Below, piece by piece: positions 24,244-33,283 of a stretch of DNA of 64,000 bases; the first letter of the stretch is position 1; each line of letters opens with the position of its first letter. The DNA is from CAYZJV01 sp964478945 (GTDB lineage: Bacteria > Spirochaetota > Spirochaetia > Sphaerochaetales > Sphaerochaetaceae), in the NCBI GenBank assembly GCA_964478945.1, contig CAYZJV010000005.1, positions 1-64,000 on the forward strand. The letters run 5' to 3'. The notes below the pieces were generated by a model, which saw only the letters and a program-made list of their open reading frames with translations, did no database searches and was not told the origin of the DNA. A program made the translations under genes and the position numbers.

Positions 24244-26594
24244 CAGAGTACCTCCAGAAAGAGGGCAACCCTGAGGTTGGAATCCAATGCCATCCCAAAC
24301 AGCAAGTCGATATTCGGGGTGGCAAGGCCAAGGGCCAGCGAACCTGATAATTCGACAGAGGAGAGCGACGAAAACGGAGTTCCATGATTTCCATCGAACA
24401 ACTCGGTAGGGTTCAGCAATGTATCGACCGTATCTCCTCTTGAGGAGAGTGTGAACATGGATTGAAGCAACAATGAGGGGCTTTGGTCGGAAAAACGATG
24501 CAGATGCTTCACTCTTGCGATCACCATATCATCCACCAGCGTCAATCCGGAATAGGTGGGAACTCCCCTCGATCCTCCATATTCCAGGAACGATTCCTTC
24601 CTGGAGTAGGATACGTGGGAAGACCCGGCATGCAAATCGACCCAAATCACATCGCTTTTTCCGAGAGGAAACACCTTCTGCACCCGTCCCTCAAGTCTGT
24701 AACCAAAGGGATCCTCGATTTCCGCAAGAATAGAAAAGTCGTACCGAAATCCTTCGATTGGGAAAAAACGGTAGGGGATGGTGCTGTAGACACCATCGAA
24801 ACGGATCGATGTGAACAACGCCTCCTCGGCGACCACCTCTTGTCCGTACCAAAGATATTCCATATCAAGGGACAATCGGTACAAGGCTTCACCACTCGAA
24901 CGGAATTGCCCGAATACTTGGGTACCCACCATCCTGTCACGATCATCCGTCCCCGACAAATCGTAGCGCAGATTCAGGGGATGGATGCCTCCGAACGCAT
25001 AGGCGAGTTCCAACCCGACATCGAACCGAGGAAGGAGGGCATACTCCAATCGGGTAGAGACTGTGGTGGAGTCGTTGCTTTCCAACACCACTTGGAGCGT
25101 GATCGCGGGATCGAGGAATTTTCGATTGGTGTAGCGAAATGAAAAATCGGGAAGAAAGCGAAATCGCGGGGTTTCCCCAGGGTCGGCGACCATGGAGAAT
25201 GATCCGGAGATTCCAGCTGCGATGGAAGAACTCTTGGGTCCAAAGCGACGCGTGAGTACTTCAAGGTTTCCCCACACACTATCCGAATTTCCGATATACA
25301 CATCGGTGTAATCATAAGTAACCGTGGCATATCCTTGAGAATTGCGCAATTCATCGAACAAGGAGTTCAATTGGCGTTTTCTTACCGTGTCCAAGGGGAG
25401 TCCGACAAATTGTGAGAAGCTCTCAAGATCGAAATTCCCATCACCGTACGTGTGGATTCCCACCGAGCGATGGGACACCGAGCCCACATGGACATCGGGG
25501 AGACCAAAATAGGGTCCGTAACGATTGGGGTCCCGTACTTCCAAGGATCGTGAGAGTGCGATCTCCTGGGTAAGATAATGGATATCCTCGGCATGCTCTC
25601 GAGCCGCTTCTTCCCCCACCGCAAGAATTCCTTCGACTTCGACGAAATCGAGTATGCCATAATCGACCAACTGTGGCTGCACCAACATGTCGGCGTCCTT
25701 GCTCTGGTCCACCACCGTATTTTTGGTGAGGATCACGATCAATTGGGAAAGCACATCGGTGAGCGATTCGAGTTCTTCGGCCGCTATCTGGTAATCGACC
25801 GCATTCACATCCACGGCGATGACAATGTCGGCTCCCATCCGATGTGCGAGATCGACAGGCATGTTGTCCACCAAGCCACCGTCGACGATCAAACGATCAT
25901 TCGCTGGATAAGGGGTGAATACCACAGGAATGGAAATGCTCGATCTGATCGCGGTTACCAATGAACCCGAAGAGAACACCACCCTTTCTCCTGTGACCAG
26001 ATCGGTCCCGATACAGCGGAAGGGAATCGCCAATTGATCGAAATCATCTATCCACGCTACCCGGGAGAGGGAATCGTTGAGCATCTGAAGGATTCTTTGA
26101 TCACCCACCACACCGGATACATTCCCCAATCCACCGCTATCGAAACCAAGGAGGAACAAGTTGTCCCGATCCCTTCTTAGTGGTGAAGGATCGGTCTGCA
26201 ATGGAGGTGAGGCCGAGAGTGCGAACAGTTGCACCATATCATAGGAATCGATAAGCCGCCGCATATCACCGGGAGAATATCCAGCGGCGTACAGCCCTCC
26301 CACGAGACTTCCCATACTGGTACCCAACACCAGATCCACAGGAATACCCGCCCGTTCTAACGCTTCGATGACGGGGATATGGGCGAAGCCACGTGCACCA
26401 CCGCCTGAGAGGACCAAGGCCACTTTGGGATACCCGGACTCTTGTGAGGAACGTTTCCCATACGCGGTCACACCGATCGTTTCGTCTCCCAAGACAATGG
26501 TTTTGGTGGTTTCACCGAACAATGATGTCGAAAGACTCAGCAGAATGAGGATTACCGCAAATATCCGTGTGCGCCGGCCATCACGCTTCATCAT
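24243..26594 (-). CDS. patatin-like phospholipase fused to POTRA and outer-membrane barrel (PlpD/type Vd-like)
   Basis: A 783-residue exported protein. Residues 1-28 form a signal peptide. The patatin domain (about 57-350) has the oxyanion GGGARG (64-69), the serine G-T-S93-M-G and the catalytic Asp in DGG (D238). A POTRA-like segment follows (about 400-470), and then a C-terminal beta-barrel with alternating aromatic strands, ending in an aliphatic strand. This resembles PlpD and other type Vd autotransporters. It would place a phospholipase at or outside the outer membrane. The start at 26594 overlaps fmt by 14 nt; ATG 26591 is equally possible. Confidence 0.87.
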   Translation of the reverse strand: MMKRDGRRTRIFAVILILLSLSTSLFGETTKTIVLGDETIGVTAYGKRSSQESGYPKVALVLSGGGARGFAHIPVIEALERAGIPVDLVLGTSMGSLVGGLYAAGYSPGDMRRLIDSYDMVQLFALSASPPLQTDPSPLRRDRDNLFLLGFDSGGLGNVSGVVGDQRILQMLNDSLSRVAWIDDFDQLAIPFRCIGTDLVTGERVVFSSGSLVTAIRSSISIPVVFTPYPANDRLIVDGGLVDNMPVDLAHRMGADIVIAVDVNAVDYQIAAEELESLTDVLSQLIVILTKNTVVDQSKDADMLVQPQLVDYGILDFVEVEGILAVGEEAAREHAEDIHYLTQEIALSRSLEVRDPNRYGPYFGLPDVHVGSVSHRSVGIHTYGDGNFDLESFSQFVGLPLDTVRKRQLNSLFDELRNSQGYATVTYDYTDVYIGNSDSVWGNLEVLTRRFGPKSSSIAAGISGSFSMVADPGETPRFRFLPDFSFRYTNRKFLDPAITLQVVLESNDSTTVSTRLEYALLPRFDVGLELAYAFGGIHPLNLRYDLSGTDDRDRMVGTQVFGQFRSSGEALYRLSLDMEYLWYGQEVVAEEALFTSIRFDGVYSTIPYRFFPIEGFRYDFSILAEIEDPFGYRLEGRVQKVFPLGKSDVIWVDLHAGSSHVSYSRKESFLEYGGSRGVPTYSGLTLVDDMVIARVKHLHRFSDQSPSLLLQSMFTLSSRGDTVDTLLNPTELFDGNHGTPFSSLSSVELSGSLALGLATPNIDLLFGMALDSNLRVALFLEVL

Positions 26595-27561
26595 CGGTAC
26601 CCAACACAGATCCGATGATCGTGGCATTGCCATTGGTGAACGCCGCACTATCCATTTCCTTCTTCTTGGCAAGCTGCAACCTGTCCACATACAGCAATCC
26701 ATCGGCACATGCGATCGCAAGTCCCTTTTTCTTGACCCGCTTCACGACAGTACCGGGAACCACTTGTTCCGGCAATGGTTCGAAAGGAGCTTCAAAATGG
26801 GATCCATACACTCCAGTGATGAACAGGGGAACTTTACAGAAAGAGGTGTAGGCTCGTGGCCATGGTTGGAAGGCCCTCACCATGCAATGGATTTCCCGTA
26901 CAGTTCGATTCCAGTCGATGAGCCCATCTTCCTTGTTGAGCATTCGTGAGAATGTCGCATCATCATGTACTTGCGGGCGTTCCTCCAGAGTGCCGTTGCA
27001 GAGATCGTGGATGGTAGCGACGATCAGTTCCCCCGCCTTTTGTGAGACTGTGTTCCCCAGACTTTGTGTCGTCTCGGTTCCATCGAGGGGAAGTTTCATA
27101 CGTGCGAGGATATCGCCCGCATCGATCTCATCCACTATCCTTTGCACCGATATTCCCGTTTCACTTTCCCCGTTCAATATGGCGAACTGCAACGGTGAAC
27201 TGCCACGATATTTGGGCAATAGCGAGGGATGGATGTTGATGGCCCCAGAAGGAAACAGGGAAAGGAATTTTGGACCGAAGAAGTGTCCACACGCAAAGGA
27301 GATGAGCATGTTGGGTTGAAGCTTAGCCACTGCATTCCGTGCTTCGGTGCGCAACTTGTCATATTGGAGAACGGGAATTCCCAAACGTTCGGAGGCTGTC
27401 TTGACCGCGGGTGGTTCGAGATGCCTCCCCCTTCCCGCAGGTTTGTCGGGGTTGGCGAGCACTCCCACCACTCGGTAGGTTGATGCCAAGGCCTCCAGAG
27501 CCGGTACCGCGATATCGGGGTTGCCCGCAAATAGTATCCGAAGATCGGAGCACGCTGTCAT
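26581..27561 (-). CDS. fmt: methionyl-tRNA formyltransferase
   Basis: A 326-residue Fmt. The N-terminal formyltransferase domain has the formyl-folate site with NIHPSLLPKYRGSSPLQ and the catalytic Asn-His-Asp set, and the C-terminal OB-like tRNA-binding domain follows from about 210. It adds the formyl group to Met-tRNAi. It is 9 nt downstream of def, which removes the group later, the usual pairing. It overlaps the patatin start by 14 nt. Confidence 0.95.
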   Translation of the reverse strand: MTACSDLRILFAGNPDIAVPALEALASTYRVVGVLANPDKPAGRGRHLEPPAVKTASERLGIPVLQYDKLRTEARNAVAKLQPNMLISFACGHFFGPKFLSLFPSGAINIHPSLLPKYRGSSPLQFAILNGESETGISVQRIVDEIDAGDILARMKLPLDGTETTQSLGNTVSQKAGELIVATIHDLCNGTLEERPQVHDDATFSRMLNKEDGLIDWNRTVREIHCMVRAFQPWPRAYTSFCKVPLFITGVYGSHFEAPFEPLPEQVVPGTVVKRVKKKGLAIACADGLLYVDRLQLAKKKEMDSAAFTNGNATIIGSVLGTDDEA

Positions 27562-27570
27562 CGCAGGCTC

Positions 27571-28068
27571 CTATTTACGTCGTTTTTGCCGTCGTTTGTA
27601 TGAGGCGACAAGCTTCTCCCGTTCCACCTCCTCAATCCGATCAATGAACAACACCCCATTGAGATGGTCGTTCTCATGCTGTATCACACGAGCAAGCATC
27701 CCTTCGGCATGCAATACGAACGGTTTCCCCTTGATATCCTGGGCTTGAATCGAGATTTTCAACGGCCTGATCACATCGTGGTACATCCCGGGGATGCTGA
27801 GGCATCCTTCTTCGTATACGCCTTGCTCCTGGCTTGTCTCGATGATTTCGGGATTGATGAACACCATCTTTTCGCCCGGATTCCTCGTATCCACCACAAA
27901 GAGTCTGCTCGGCACACCTACTTGGGGTGCGGCCAGACCCACTCCATCCGACTCTGCCATCGTCTCGAACATCGCATCAACGAATATCGCGAGCGCGTTG
28001 TCGAAAACGGTGATCTTTTCCGCTTTCTCACGCAATACTTCTTCACCTAGTGTATAGATATCCAACAT
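27571..28068 (-). CDS. def: peptide deformylase
   Basis: A 165-residue deformylase with all three motifs: GVGLAAPQVG, EGCLSIPG (zinc/iron Cys) and QHENDHLNG (HExxH-type HENDH). It removes formyl from nascent proteins. The ribosome-binding site is weak (AAGG, about 12 nt upstream). It lies 38 nt after priA and 9 nt before fmt in the long minus-strand gene string. Confidence 0.95.
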   Translation of the reverse strand: MLDIYTLGEEVLREKAEKITVFDNALAIFVDAMFETMAESDGVGLAAPQVGVPSRLFVVDTRNPGEKMVFINPEIIETSQEQGVYEEGCLSIPGMYHDVIRPLKISIQAQDIKGKPFVLHAEGMLARVIQHENDHLNGVLFIDRIEEVEREKLVASYKRRQKRRK

Positions 28069-28106
28069 GGGACAATAATACCTTCAAAGGGTCACAACCG
28101 TCAATG

Positions 28107-30086
28107 TTAGAGCAGTTGCAAAGGATCCACATCGATTTCCAGGTAAATTCCCGAGGGAGAGGAGTATCCAGACCTGACCATACTTGCCGTGTGCACCACA
28201 TAGGCGGCATTGCTACCTCGCAACAGTAGGTGTTGGCGCCAGTTTCCGGCAATCTTCTCGATCGGACAGGGGGCCGTTCCCAAGATATCGGGGATATCGG
28301 AGAGAGGGACTCCACTCGAAGCCATATCGGCCAACACCTGTTCCACCATGGAACGGACCGTGTTGATTTCCCGCATCGTCTTTTCCTTGTTCCGCCCTCT
28401 GATCACAAAATTCACCAACCTTGTGTAGGGAGGAAACGACGTCTCCCGTCTCGCCAGCAGTTCCGTCTCATAGAATGACTGGACATCGGTTTGTATCGCC
28501 TTTCGAATAGCCACATTCTCCGGATGATAGGTTTGGACCACCACCCTACCCGCATCATTGAAGCGACCGGCCCTACCACTCACCTGGACAATGAGTGAGA
28601 AGGTTCGTTCCTGGGCCCTGAAGTCGGGAAGATTCAGCGCACTATCGGCAAGGACTATCCCCACCAGATCGACTTTGGGGAAATTCAAGCCCTTCGCGAC
28701 CATCTGGGTACCAAGGAGTATATCGATTTCTCCATGCTTGAACTTGCCGAGAACTTCCGAAACCATGGGTTTGTCCTTGGCCGAATCGGCATCCAATCTT
28801 GCGATCCGCTTCGATGGAAAGGTCTGCCCAACCTCCTTCTCCACCATTTCGGTACCGAAGGTGGCGTAACCCACATCCACCGAGTGGCAATCGGGGCAAA
28901 CTGAAATGGGGGTACGCGAGTATCCGCAGTAGTGACAGACCATCCTATCGGTACTCTTGTGGTAGGTGAGCGATACCGAACAATGGGGACAACTCATCTC
29001 AAACCCACAAGCATTGCAGTGGAAAAAATGGGAGAACCCACGTCTGTTCAAGAAAAGAATCACCTGACGATCACGCGCGAGGGTTTGTTTCATCGCCTCG
29101 ACCAAGGTGGTCGACAGCATTCTCTTTTCGGTAAGCATGTTCACCACAGTGACTTCGGGAGGAGCTCCACCAGCCACTTTTTTGGTAAGCATGTGCTTGG
29201 ATACGGTTCCCTCCTCCATCATCCGCCAAGATTCGAGCGATGGGGTGGCACTTCCCATCACAAGCAGCGCCCCTGTGTCCGAGGCCCTCTTCTGTGCAAT
29301 CTGCCGGGCATGGTAGCGGGGGGTGTTTCCCGATTTGTAACTGTGTTCATGTTCCTCATCGATGATGATGAGTCCGAGTCGTTCAAAGGGAGCGAACACG
29401 GCACTTCTCGCTCCGATCGCCATGCCGACTTCACCCCGCTTTATCTTTCGCCAAGTGGACAGCCTTTGCGAAGGAGTCATTCCCGAGTGGAGTATGGCGA
29501 CATTCTGTTCGAATCGCTTGGATACTTGTCGTGCCAATTGGTGAGTGAGGGTGATCTCAGGAACGAGATAGATGACCTGCCTTCCTCTTTTGATCGTCTC
29601 TTCGGCAACTCTGAGGAACACCTCACTTTTTCCGGAACCGGTGATTCCATACACATAATGGAGCGGGTTCCTTCCGTCAAGTATCGCATCGATGGCGTGT
29701 TGTTGTTCTTCGGTCAGTCGATCGGTTCCTATGGCGAATTCACGCTCGTCCACCGGCATCATGGGAGGTTCGGTGTCCCTCCTTCCTCCTGGAACCATGC
29801 CTGAGAGAGCCTCTCCTTCGCTGCAAAGGTAGAACCTGGACATCCACTGGGCCAAGGCGATTTCCCGATCTCCATAGAGGGGTTCCTTGTCTATCATCCT
29901 CTTGATCGGCTTTATGACGAACCCACCTTCGCCGGAATGTTCCGCAAGTTCCACCACATATGCGGTCACTTCACGGTTCCGGAAAGGGACCATTGCCCGC
30001 ATTCCGATCCTGCAATCCATGCCTTCCGGAATTTCGTAGGTGAAGCGCTGCTCAAGCGGATGGCTCATCACCACATGGGCGTACAT
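28107..30086 (-). CDS. priA: primosomal protein PriA (replication restart helicase)
   Basis: A 659-residue PriA, somewhat short of the E. coli size. An N-terminal fork-binding region (1-110) is followed by the helicase core with Walker A YGITGSGKSE and DEEH, and eight cysteines between about 360 and 410 (CNACGFEMSCPHC...CHYCG...CPDC) that hold two structural zincs. The second helicase domain has VSGRAGRF. It rebuilds forks after collapse. GGGAGG lies 7 nt before the ATG and the gene starts 3 nt after the uracil-DNA glycosylase. Confidence 0.95.
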   Translation of the reverse strand: MYAHVVMSHPLEQRFTYEIPEGMDCRIGMRAMVPFRNREVTAYVVELAEHSGEGGFVIKPIKRMIDKEPLYGDREIALAQWMSRFYLCSEGEALSGMVPGGRRDTEPPMMPVDEREFAIGTDRLTEEQQHAIDAILDGRNPLHYVYGITGSGKSEVFLRVAEETIKRGRQVIYLVPEITLTHQLARQVSKRFEQNVAILHSGMTPSQRLSTWRKIKRGEVGMAIGARSAVFAPFERLGLIIIDEEHEHSYKSGNTPRYHARQIAQKRASDTGALLVMGSATPSLESWRMMEEGTVSKHMLTKKVAGGAPPEVTVVNMLTEKRMLSTTLVEAMKQTLARDRQVILFLNRRGFSHFFHCNACGFEMSCPHCSVSLTYHKSTDRMVCHYCGYSRTPISVCPDCHSVDVGYATFGTEMVEKEVGQTFPSKRIARLDADSAKDKPMVSEVLGKFKHGEIDILLGTQMVAKGLNFPKVDLVGIVLADSALNLPDFRAQERTFSLIVQVSGRAGRFNDAGRVVVQTYHPENVAIRKAIQTDVQSFYETELLARRETSFPPYTRLVNFVIRGRNKEKTMREINTVRSMVEQVLADMASSGVPLSDIPDILGTAPCPIEKIAGNWRQHLLLRGSNAAYVVHTASMVRSGYSSPSGIYLEIDVDPLQLL

Positions 30087-30089
30087 CCA

Positions 30090-30851
30090 CTACCTCCCCG
30101 ACCGGTTCACTGGAACACCGATCAATTGGGCAACCCGTTTGAGATCCTCCCAGACGGGAGCGCGCAATTGGAGATTTCTCAGCACTGCAGCCGGATGATA
30201 GGTCACCACAACGGGGATTCCCGCAAATCGATGTACAGTGGATCGCATCGCACGCAGTGCGTCGTCCCGTTGCAGGAGGTGGTGTGCCGCGACCTTGCCG
30301 ACACATAGGATGGCATCAGGTTTCACCAAGGCGATTTGCCGTGTAAGGAATGGGATACAGGAAGCGGCCTCTTCAGGGTACGGATCCCGATTCTCGGGCG
30401 GACGGCATTTCACCACATTGCCGATGAATACGTCATTCGCCCGGTCGAGGTTGATCGCCTGCAGCCATGCATCGAGATATTTGCCGGCCCTTCCCACGAA
30501 CGGCCTACCCGAGGCATCCTCGTCCGCTCCCGGTCCCTCTCCGATCACCATCAGGCGTGCGTTGGGTTTTCCCTCACCAGGTACGGCATTACGTCTCGTA
30601 GCGTGCAATGGACATCGATCGCATGTGCGAACCATTTCAGCGATCTGGGCAAGTGTCGAACGTTCCAAGAGGGATGCGGCCTCCTGTTGTGCGTTGGGAA
30701 CCAGTTCCATCACCCGTTGGGAGAAATCGGGTGGTGCGGAACCCTCATACGATGGATCCAAATATTTCTGGGCATCATCGAAAAGTGTCCATGTGGAGTC
30801 CAGTAGTGTTGCCACGGCTTCCCGTCGGTCTTCCCGGTCATCATGAGTCAT
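30090..30851 (-). CDS. uracil-DNA glycosylase, 4Fe-4S type (family 4)
   Basis: A 253-residue family 4 uracil-DNA glycosylase. An N-terminal extension of about 80 residues leads into the cluster Cys (TCDRCPLH), the uracil-binding loop GEGPGADEDASGRPFVGRAG, the C-containing GNVVKCRPPENRDP, and the catalytic-loop HPAAVLRN. Four cysteines suit a 4Fe-4S cluster. It removes uracil from DNA, and its place next to priA suits repair. It overlaps truA by 11 nt. Confidence 0.9.
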   Translation of the reverse strand: MTHDDREDRREAVATLLDSTWTLFDDAQKYLDPSYEGSAPPDFSQRVMELVPNAQQEAASLLERSTLAQIAEMVRTCDRCPLHATRRNAVPGEGKPNARLMVIGEGPGADEDASGRPFVGRAGKYLDAWLQAINLDRANDVFIGNVVKCRPPENRDPYPEEAASCIPFLTRQIALVKPDAILCVGKVAAHHLLQRDDALRAMRSTVHRFAGIPVVVTYHPAAVLRNLQLRAPVWEDLKRVAQLIGVPVNRSGR

Positions 30852-31650
30852 AATCTATCCTGTACAAATACAATCCATCGGGGGGTGCCGTCCTACCTGC
30901 TTCATTGCGGTCCTTCGCCGCCAGACGACGGGCGAACTCCTCGACTGGAGTCAATTTCTCTCCCAACTGCAGCATGGTACCCACCATTGAACGGACCTGA
31001 TGCATGAGGAACGCATTCCCACTCACCGTGTATACCAGCAGATTTCCTCCCCATTGCGATTGCTCGAAATGGAATTCGCTGGTGTAAAGATCACGCACCT
31101 TCGAACGGCTCTGGTCGGCTGCCGCACCGAAGGTCGTGAAGTCGTGGGTACCCACGATACACTCCGCATAGGCATTGAGCAGATCCAACGGTGGGAATTT
31201 CCTCACCCTATACACCCTATTACGATCGAAAGGAGTGAAATCCTTCAATTCTTTGCAATAATATCTGTACTCCCTGCAGATGCTGGTGAATCGGGCATGG
31301 AAGAGTCCGTCCTCTTCGCCACTTTCGATGATCCTCACATCATTGGGCAACCGTTGGTTCAAGGCAATGGCAAAAATATGGGGTGGTACGCTCTGGTTGA
31401 TGGTGTCGAAATGGGCTACTTGACCCAGGGCATGCACACCGGCGTCGGTACGTCCCGATCCCTGCACATGCACCGTCTCTCCGATGATCTTCACCAGAGC
31501 CTTTTCAATCTCTTCCTGTACGCTTCGCTCAGTCTTCTGCTTCTGCCAACCCGAATAGTGCGCTCCATCGTAACTGAGCAGCAACCGTATCCTCCTCTTC
31601 CCCTCCCCAAGGGGAAACTCGGTCGGTCTATTCCAATCAGCTCGTGCCAT
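30841..31650 (-). CDS. truA: tRNA pseudouridine(38-40) synthase
   Basis: A 269-residue TruA. The catalytic Asp is in GSGRTDAGVHALGQ, and YDGAHYSGWQ is the N-terminal strand motif. It makes pseudouridine at positions 38-40 of the anticodon arm. The frame extends 15 codons upstream, but GGAGG is placed for ATG 31648-31650. The first ~15 residues are an extra lead. It overlaps acpS by 14 nt and the glycosylase by 11 nt. Confidence 0.93.
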   Translation of the reverse strand: MARADWNRPTEFPLGEGKRRIRLLLSYDGAHYSGWQKQKTERSVQEEIEKALVKIIGETVHVQGSGRTDAGVHALGQVAHFDTINQSVPPHIFAIALNQRLPNDVRIIESGEEDGLFHARFTSICREYRYYCKELKDFTPFDRNRVYRVRKFPPLDLLNAYAECIVGTHDFTTFGAAADQSRSKVRDLYTSEFHFEQSQWGGNLLVYTVSGNAFLMHQVRSMVGTMLQLGEKLTPVEEFARRLAAKDRNEAGRTAPPDGLYLYRIDYDS

Positions 31651-32035
31651 CGATATCCTCCAACACCACGAATGCGATGGCGAGATTGCCTTCATGTGTC
31701 ACAGAAAGGTTGATCGCAATTTTTTCAAGGTGCAAACGTCCAAAGGGCTCCTCTTCTATCCTGAGGGAGGGTTTGCCCGAGTCATCCACCACCACTGCGA
31801 TGTCACGGGGGGAGACACCTCGGAATCCGGTACCCAAGGCTTTGACGAAGGCTTCTTTCGCGGCAAACCGGGAAGCCAGGAATTCAGCTTTTCGAGCAGG
31901 AGGAAGTGTGGTGACTTCCGCAACTTCCGCTTCATTGAACATTCGGGAGACCACATGCATCCCCATCCGCGTGATGTCCATCCTATCGATGGCCACCGCA
32001 TCGATCCCGATCCCCCGTATTCTTCCTCTACTCAC
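31637..32035 (-). CDS. acpS: holo-[acyl-carrier-protein] synthase
   Basis: A 132-residue phosphopantetheinyl transferase. The metal-binding GIDAVAIDRM near the N-terminus and SRFAAKEAFVKALGTGF are the two conserved motifs (Asp and Glu ligands). It loads the 4'-phosphopantetheine arm onto ACP in the cytoplasm. It overlaps the ybbR gene by 4 nt (ATGA type) and truA by 14 nt. Confidence 0.93.
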   Translation of the reverse strand: MSRGRIRGIGIDAVAIDRMDITRMGMHVVSRMFNEAEVAEVTTLPPARKAEFLASRFAAKEAFVKALGTGFRGVSPRDIAVVVDDSGKPSLRIEEEPFGRLHLEKIAINLSVTHEGNLAIAFVVLEDIDGTS

Positions 32036-32475
32036 GTAGTTTCACCACCTGTGTCCTTTGCTTCGTCCAGACTATCCGATTGGGAGGTTTTTTGGAAGAA
32101 GACCCTGAGTATATCGGGATCGGTGGTGAAGGACACCTCAATATCGACGAACGACTTTTCGGCTTGAATGAGAATGGGAACCCCTGCCACTCCGCTCCCG
32201 GAAACTTCGGAAAAGTCGGCCACGGCCTGCACTTCGGTGGGGTCTATCATTCCGATATACCTCTGGTCTGTCCTGATTCGCAGGGCAACTGAAGAAGGAA
32301 TGGTGCTTGTTGCCTCATACCCTGGCGGCAATATCACCTGCAACGGAATCTCCACCAGCTTCGAGTCCATCATCCCGTAATTGATCAAAAAGTAGAGCAC
32401 GAGTGCGAGTAGGAACGAGAACACCTTTACAGGCCACTCCTCCAGAAGTGAACGCCACAGTTTATTCGGTTTCAT
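32032..32475 (-). CDS. YbbR-domain protein, probable CdaA regulator
   Basis: A 147-residue protein with one N-terminal TM segment (about 19-36) and a single YbbR-like domain. The Bacillus CdaR has several YbbR domains, so this is a short version. Such proteins are thought to tune the membrane-bound diadenylate cyclase CdaA, which is the next gene upstream with a 14-nt overlap. The functional link is inferred from the family and the gene order. Confidence 0.82.
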   Translation of the reverse strand: MKPNKLWRSLLEEWPVKVFSFLLALVLYFLINYGMMDSKLVEIPLQVILPPGYEATSTIPSSVALRIRTDQRYIGMIDPTEVQAVADFSEVSGSGVAGVPILIQAEKSFVDIEVSFTTDPDILRVFFQKTSQSDSLDEAKDTGGETT

Positions 32476-33277
32476 CGAGAGGAACCTCCGTCATATCCTG
32501 CGGTGTCACATCGTGATAGCTGAACAGAGCCAAGAGCATCCTCTTCACGGTGGGACTGTCGAGATCGTAGTAGAGATTGGCGTTGTAGGTGAGGCTGATC
32601 GCTCCGGTCTCCTCCGATACGATCAACACGATGGCATCCGATTCCTCGGCCAACCCCAACGCCGCCCTGTGGCGTGTACCGAAACTCTTCTTGATATCGG
32701 TCTGTTCGCTCAGCGGCAGGTAACACCCCGCCGCAATGATTTTTCCTGCCTGAATCACCATCGCTCCATCATGCAAAGGTGTATCATGGTCGAATACGGT
32801 GAGTATGAGAGCCGATGAGAGGTCGGCATTCAATCGGGTACCACTGTCCAAGACTCCCTTGATGCCAAGATGCCTGGTGAATACGATCAATGCCCCACGA
32901 TTCTTGGAAACCAACACATTGCAGGCGTTGAGTATGATGTCGATCTGCTCAGCGGTGGTCTGGGCTCCCATACGGAACAATCTGTTGCGTCCACTGAACA
33001 GTTGGGTGAAGGCCCTGCGCAATTCCGGTTGGTACACCACACAAATGAAGATGACGACAGGTATGGTGAGATAGCGGTACAACCAGAGGAATGTCCTGAG
33101 ATCGAGCAATCGCGCAAGACTATACACGGCAATGAGTACAAAAACGATACGTGCGATTTGCTGCGCCTTCGTCTGGGCCACAGCCGTATGGAATCGGTAA
33201 AAGAGATACGTGAGGGTACCGATCTCAATGATCGGTCCCAAAATACTCCAGATTGTGGACACCACTTGTGTAAACAT
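32462..33277 (-). CDS. cdaA: diadenylate cyclase CdaA
   Basis: A 271-residue membrane enzyme that makes cyclic di-AMP. Three N-terminal TM segments (about 10-80) are followed by the DAC domain with the nucleotide motifs LHDGAMVI and GTRHRAALGLAE. Regulation of potassium and osmotic balance is the usual role. Start choice: ATG 33275-33277 or GTG 33278-33280, both just after the glpK stop; the difference is one residue. It overlaps ybbR by 14 nt. Confidence 0.94.
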   Translation of the reverse strand: MFTQVVSTIWSILGPIIEIGTLTYLFYRFHTAVAQTKAQQIARIVFVLIAVYSLARLLDLRTFLWLYRYLTIPVVIFICVVYQPELRRAFTQLFSGRNRLFRMGAQTTAEQIDIILNACNVLVSKNRGALIVFTRHLGIKGVLDSGTRLNADLSSALILTVFDHDTPLHDGAMVIQAGKIIAAGCYLPLSEQTDIKKSFGTRHRAALGLAEESDAIVLIVSEETGAISLTYNANLYYDLDSPTVKRMLLALFSYHDVTPQDMTEVPLDETE

Positions 33278-33283
33278 CACCTT

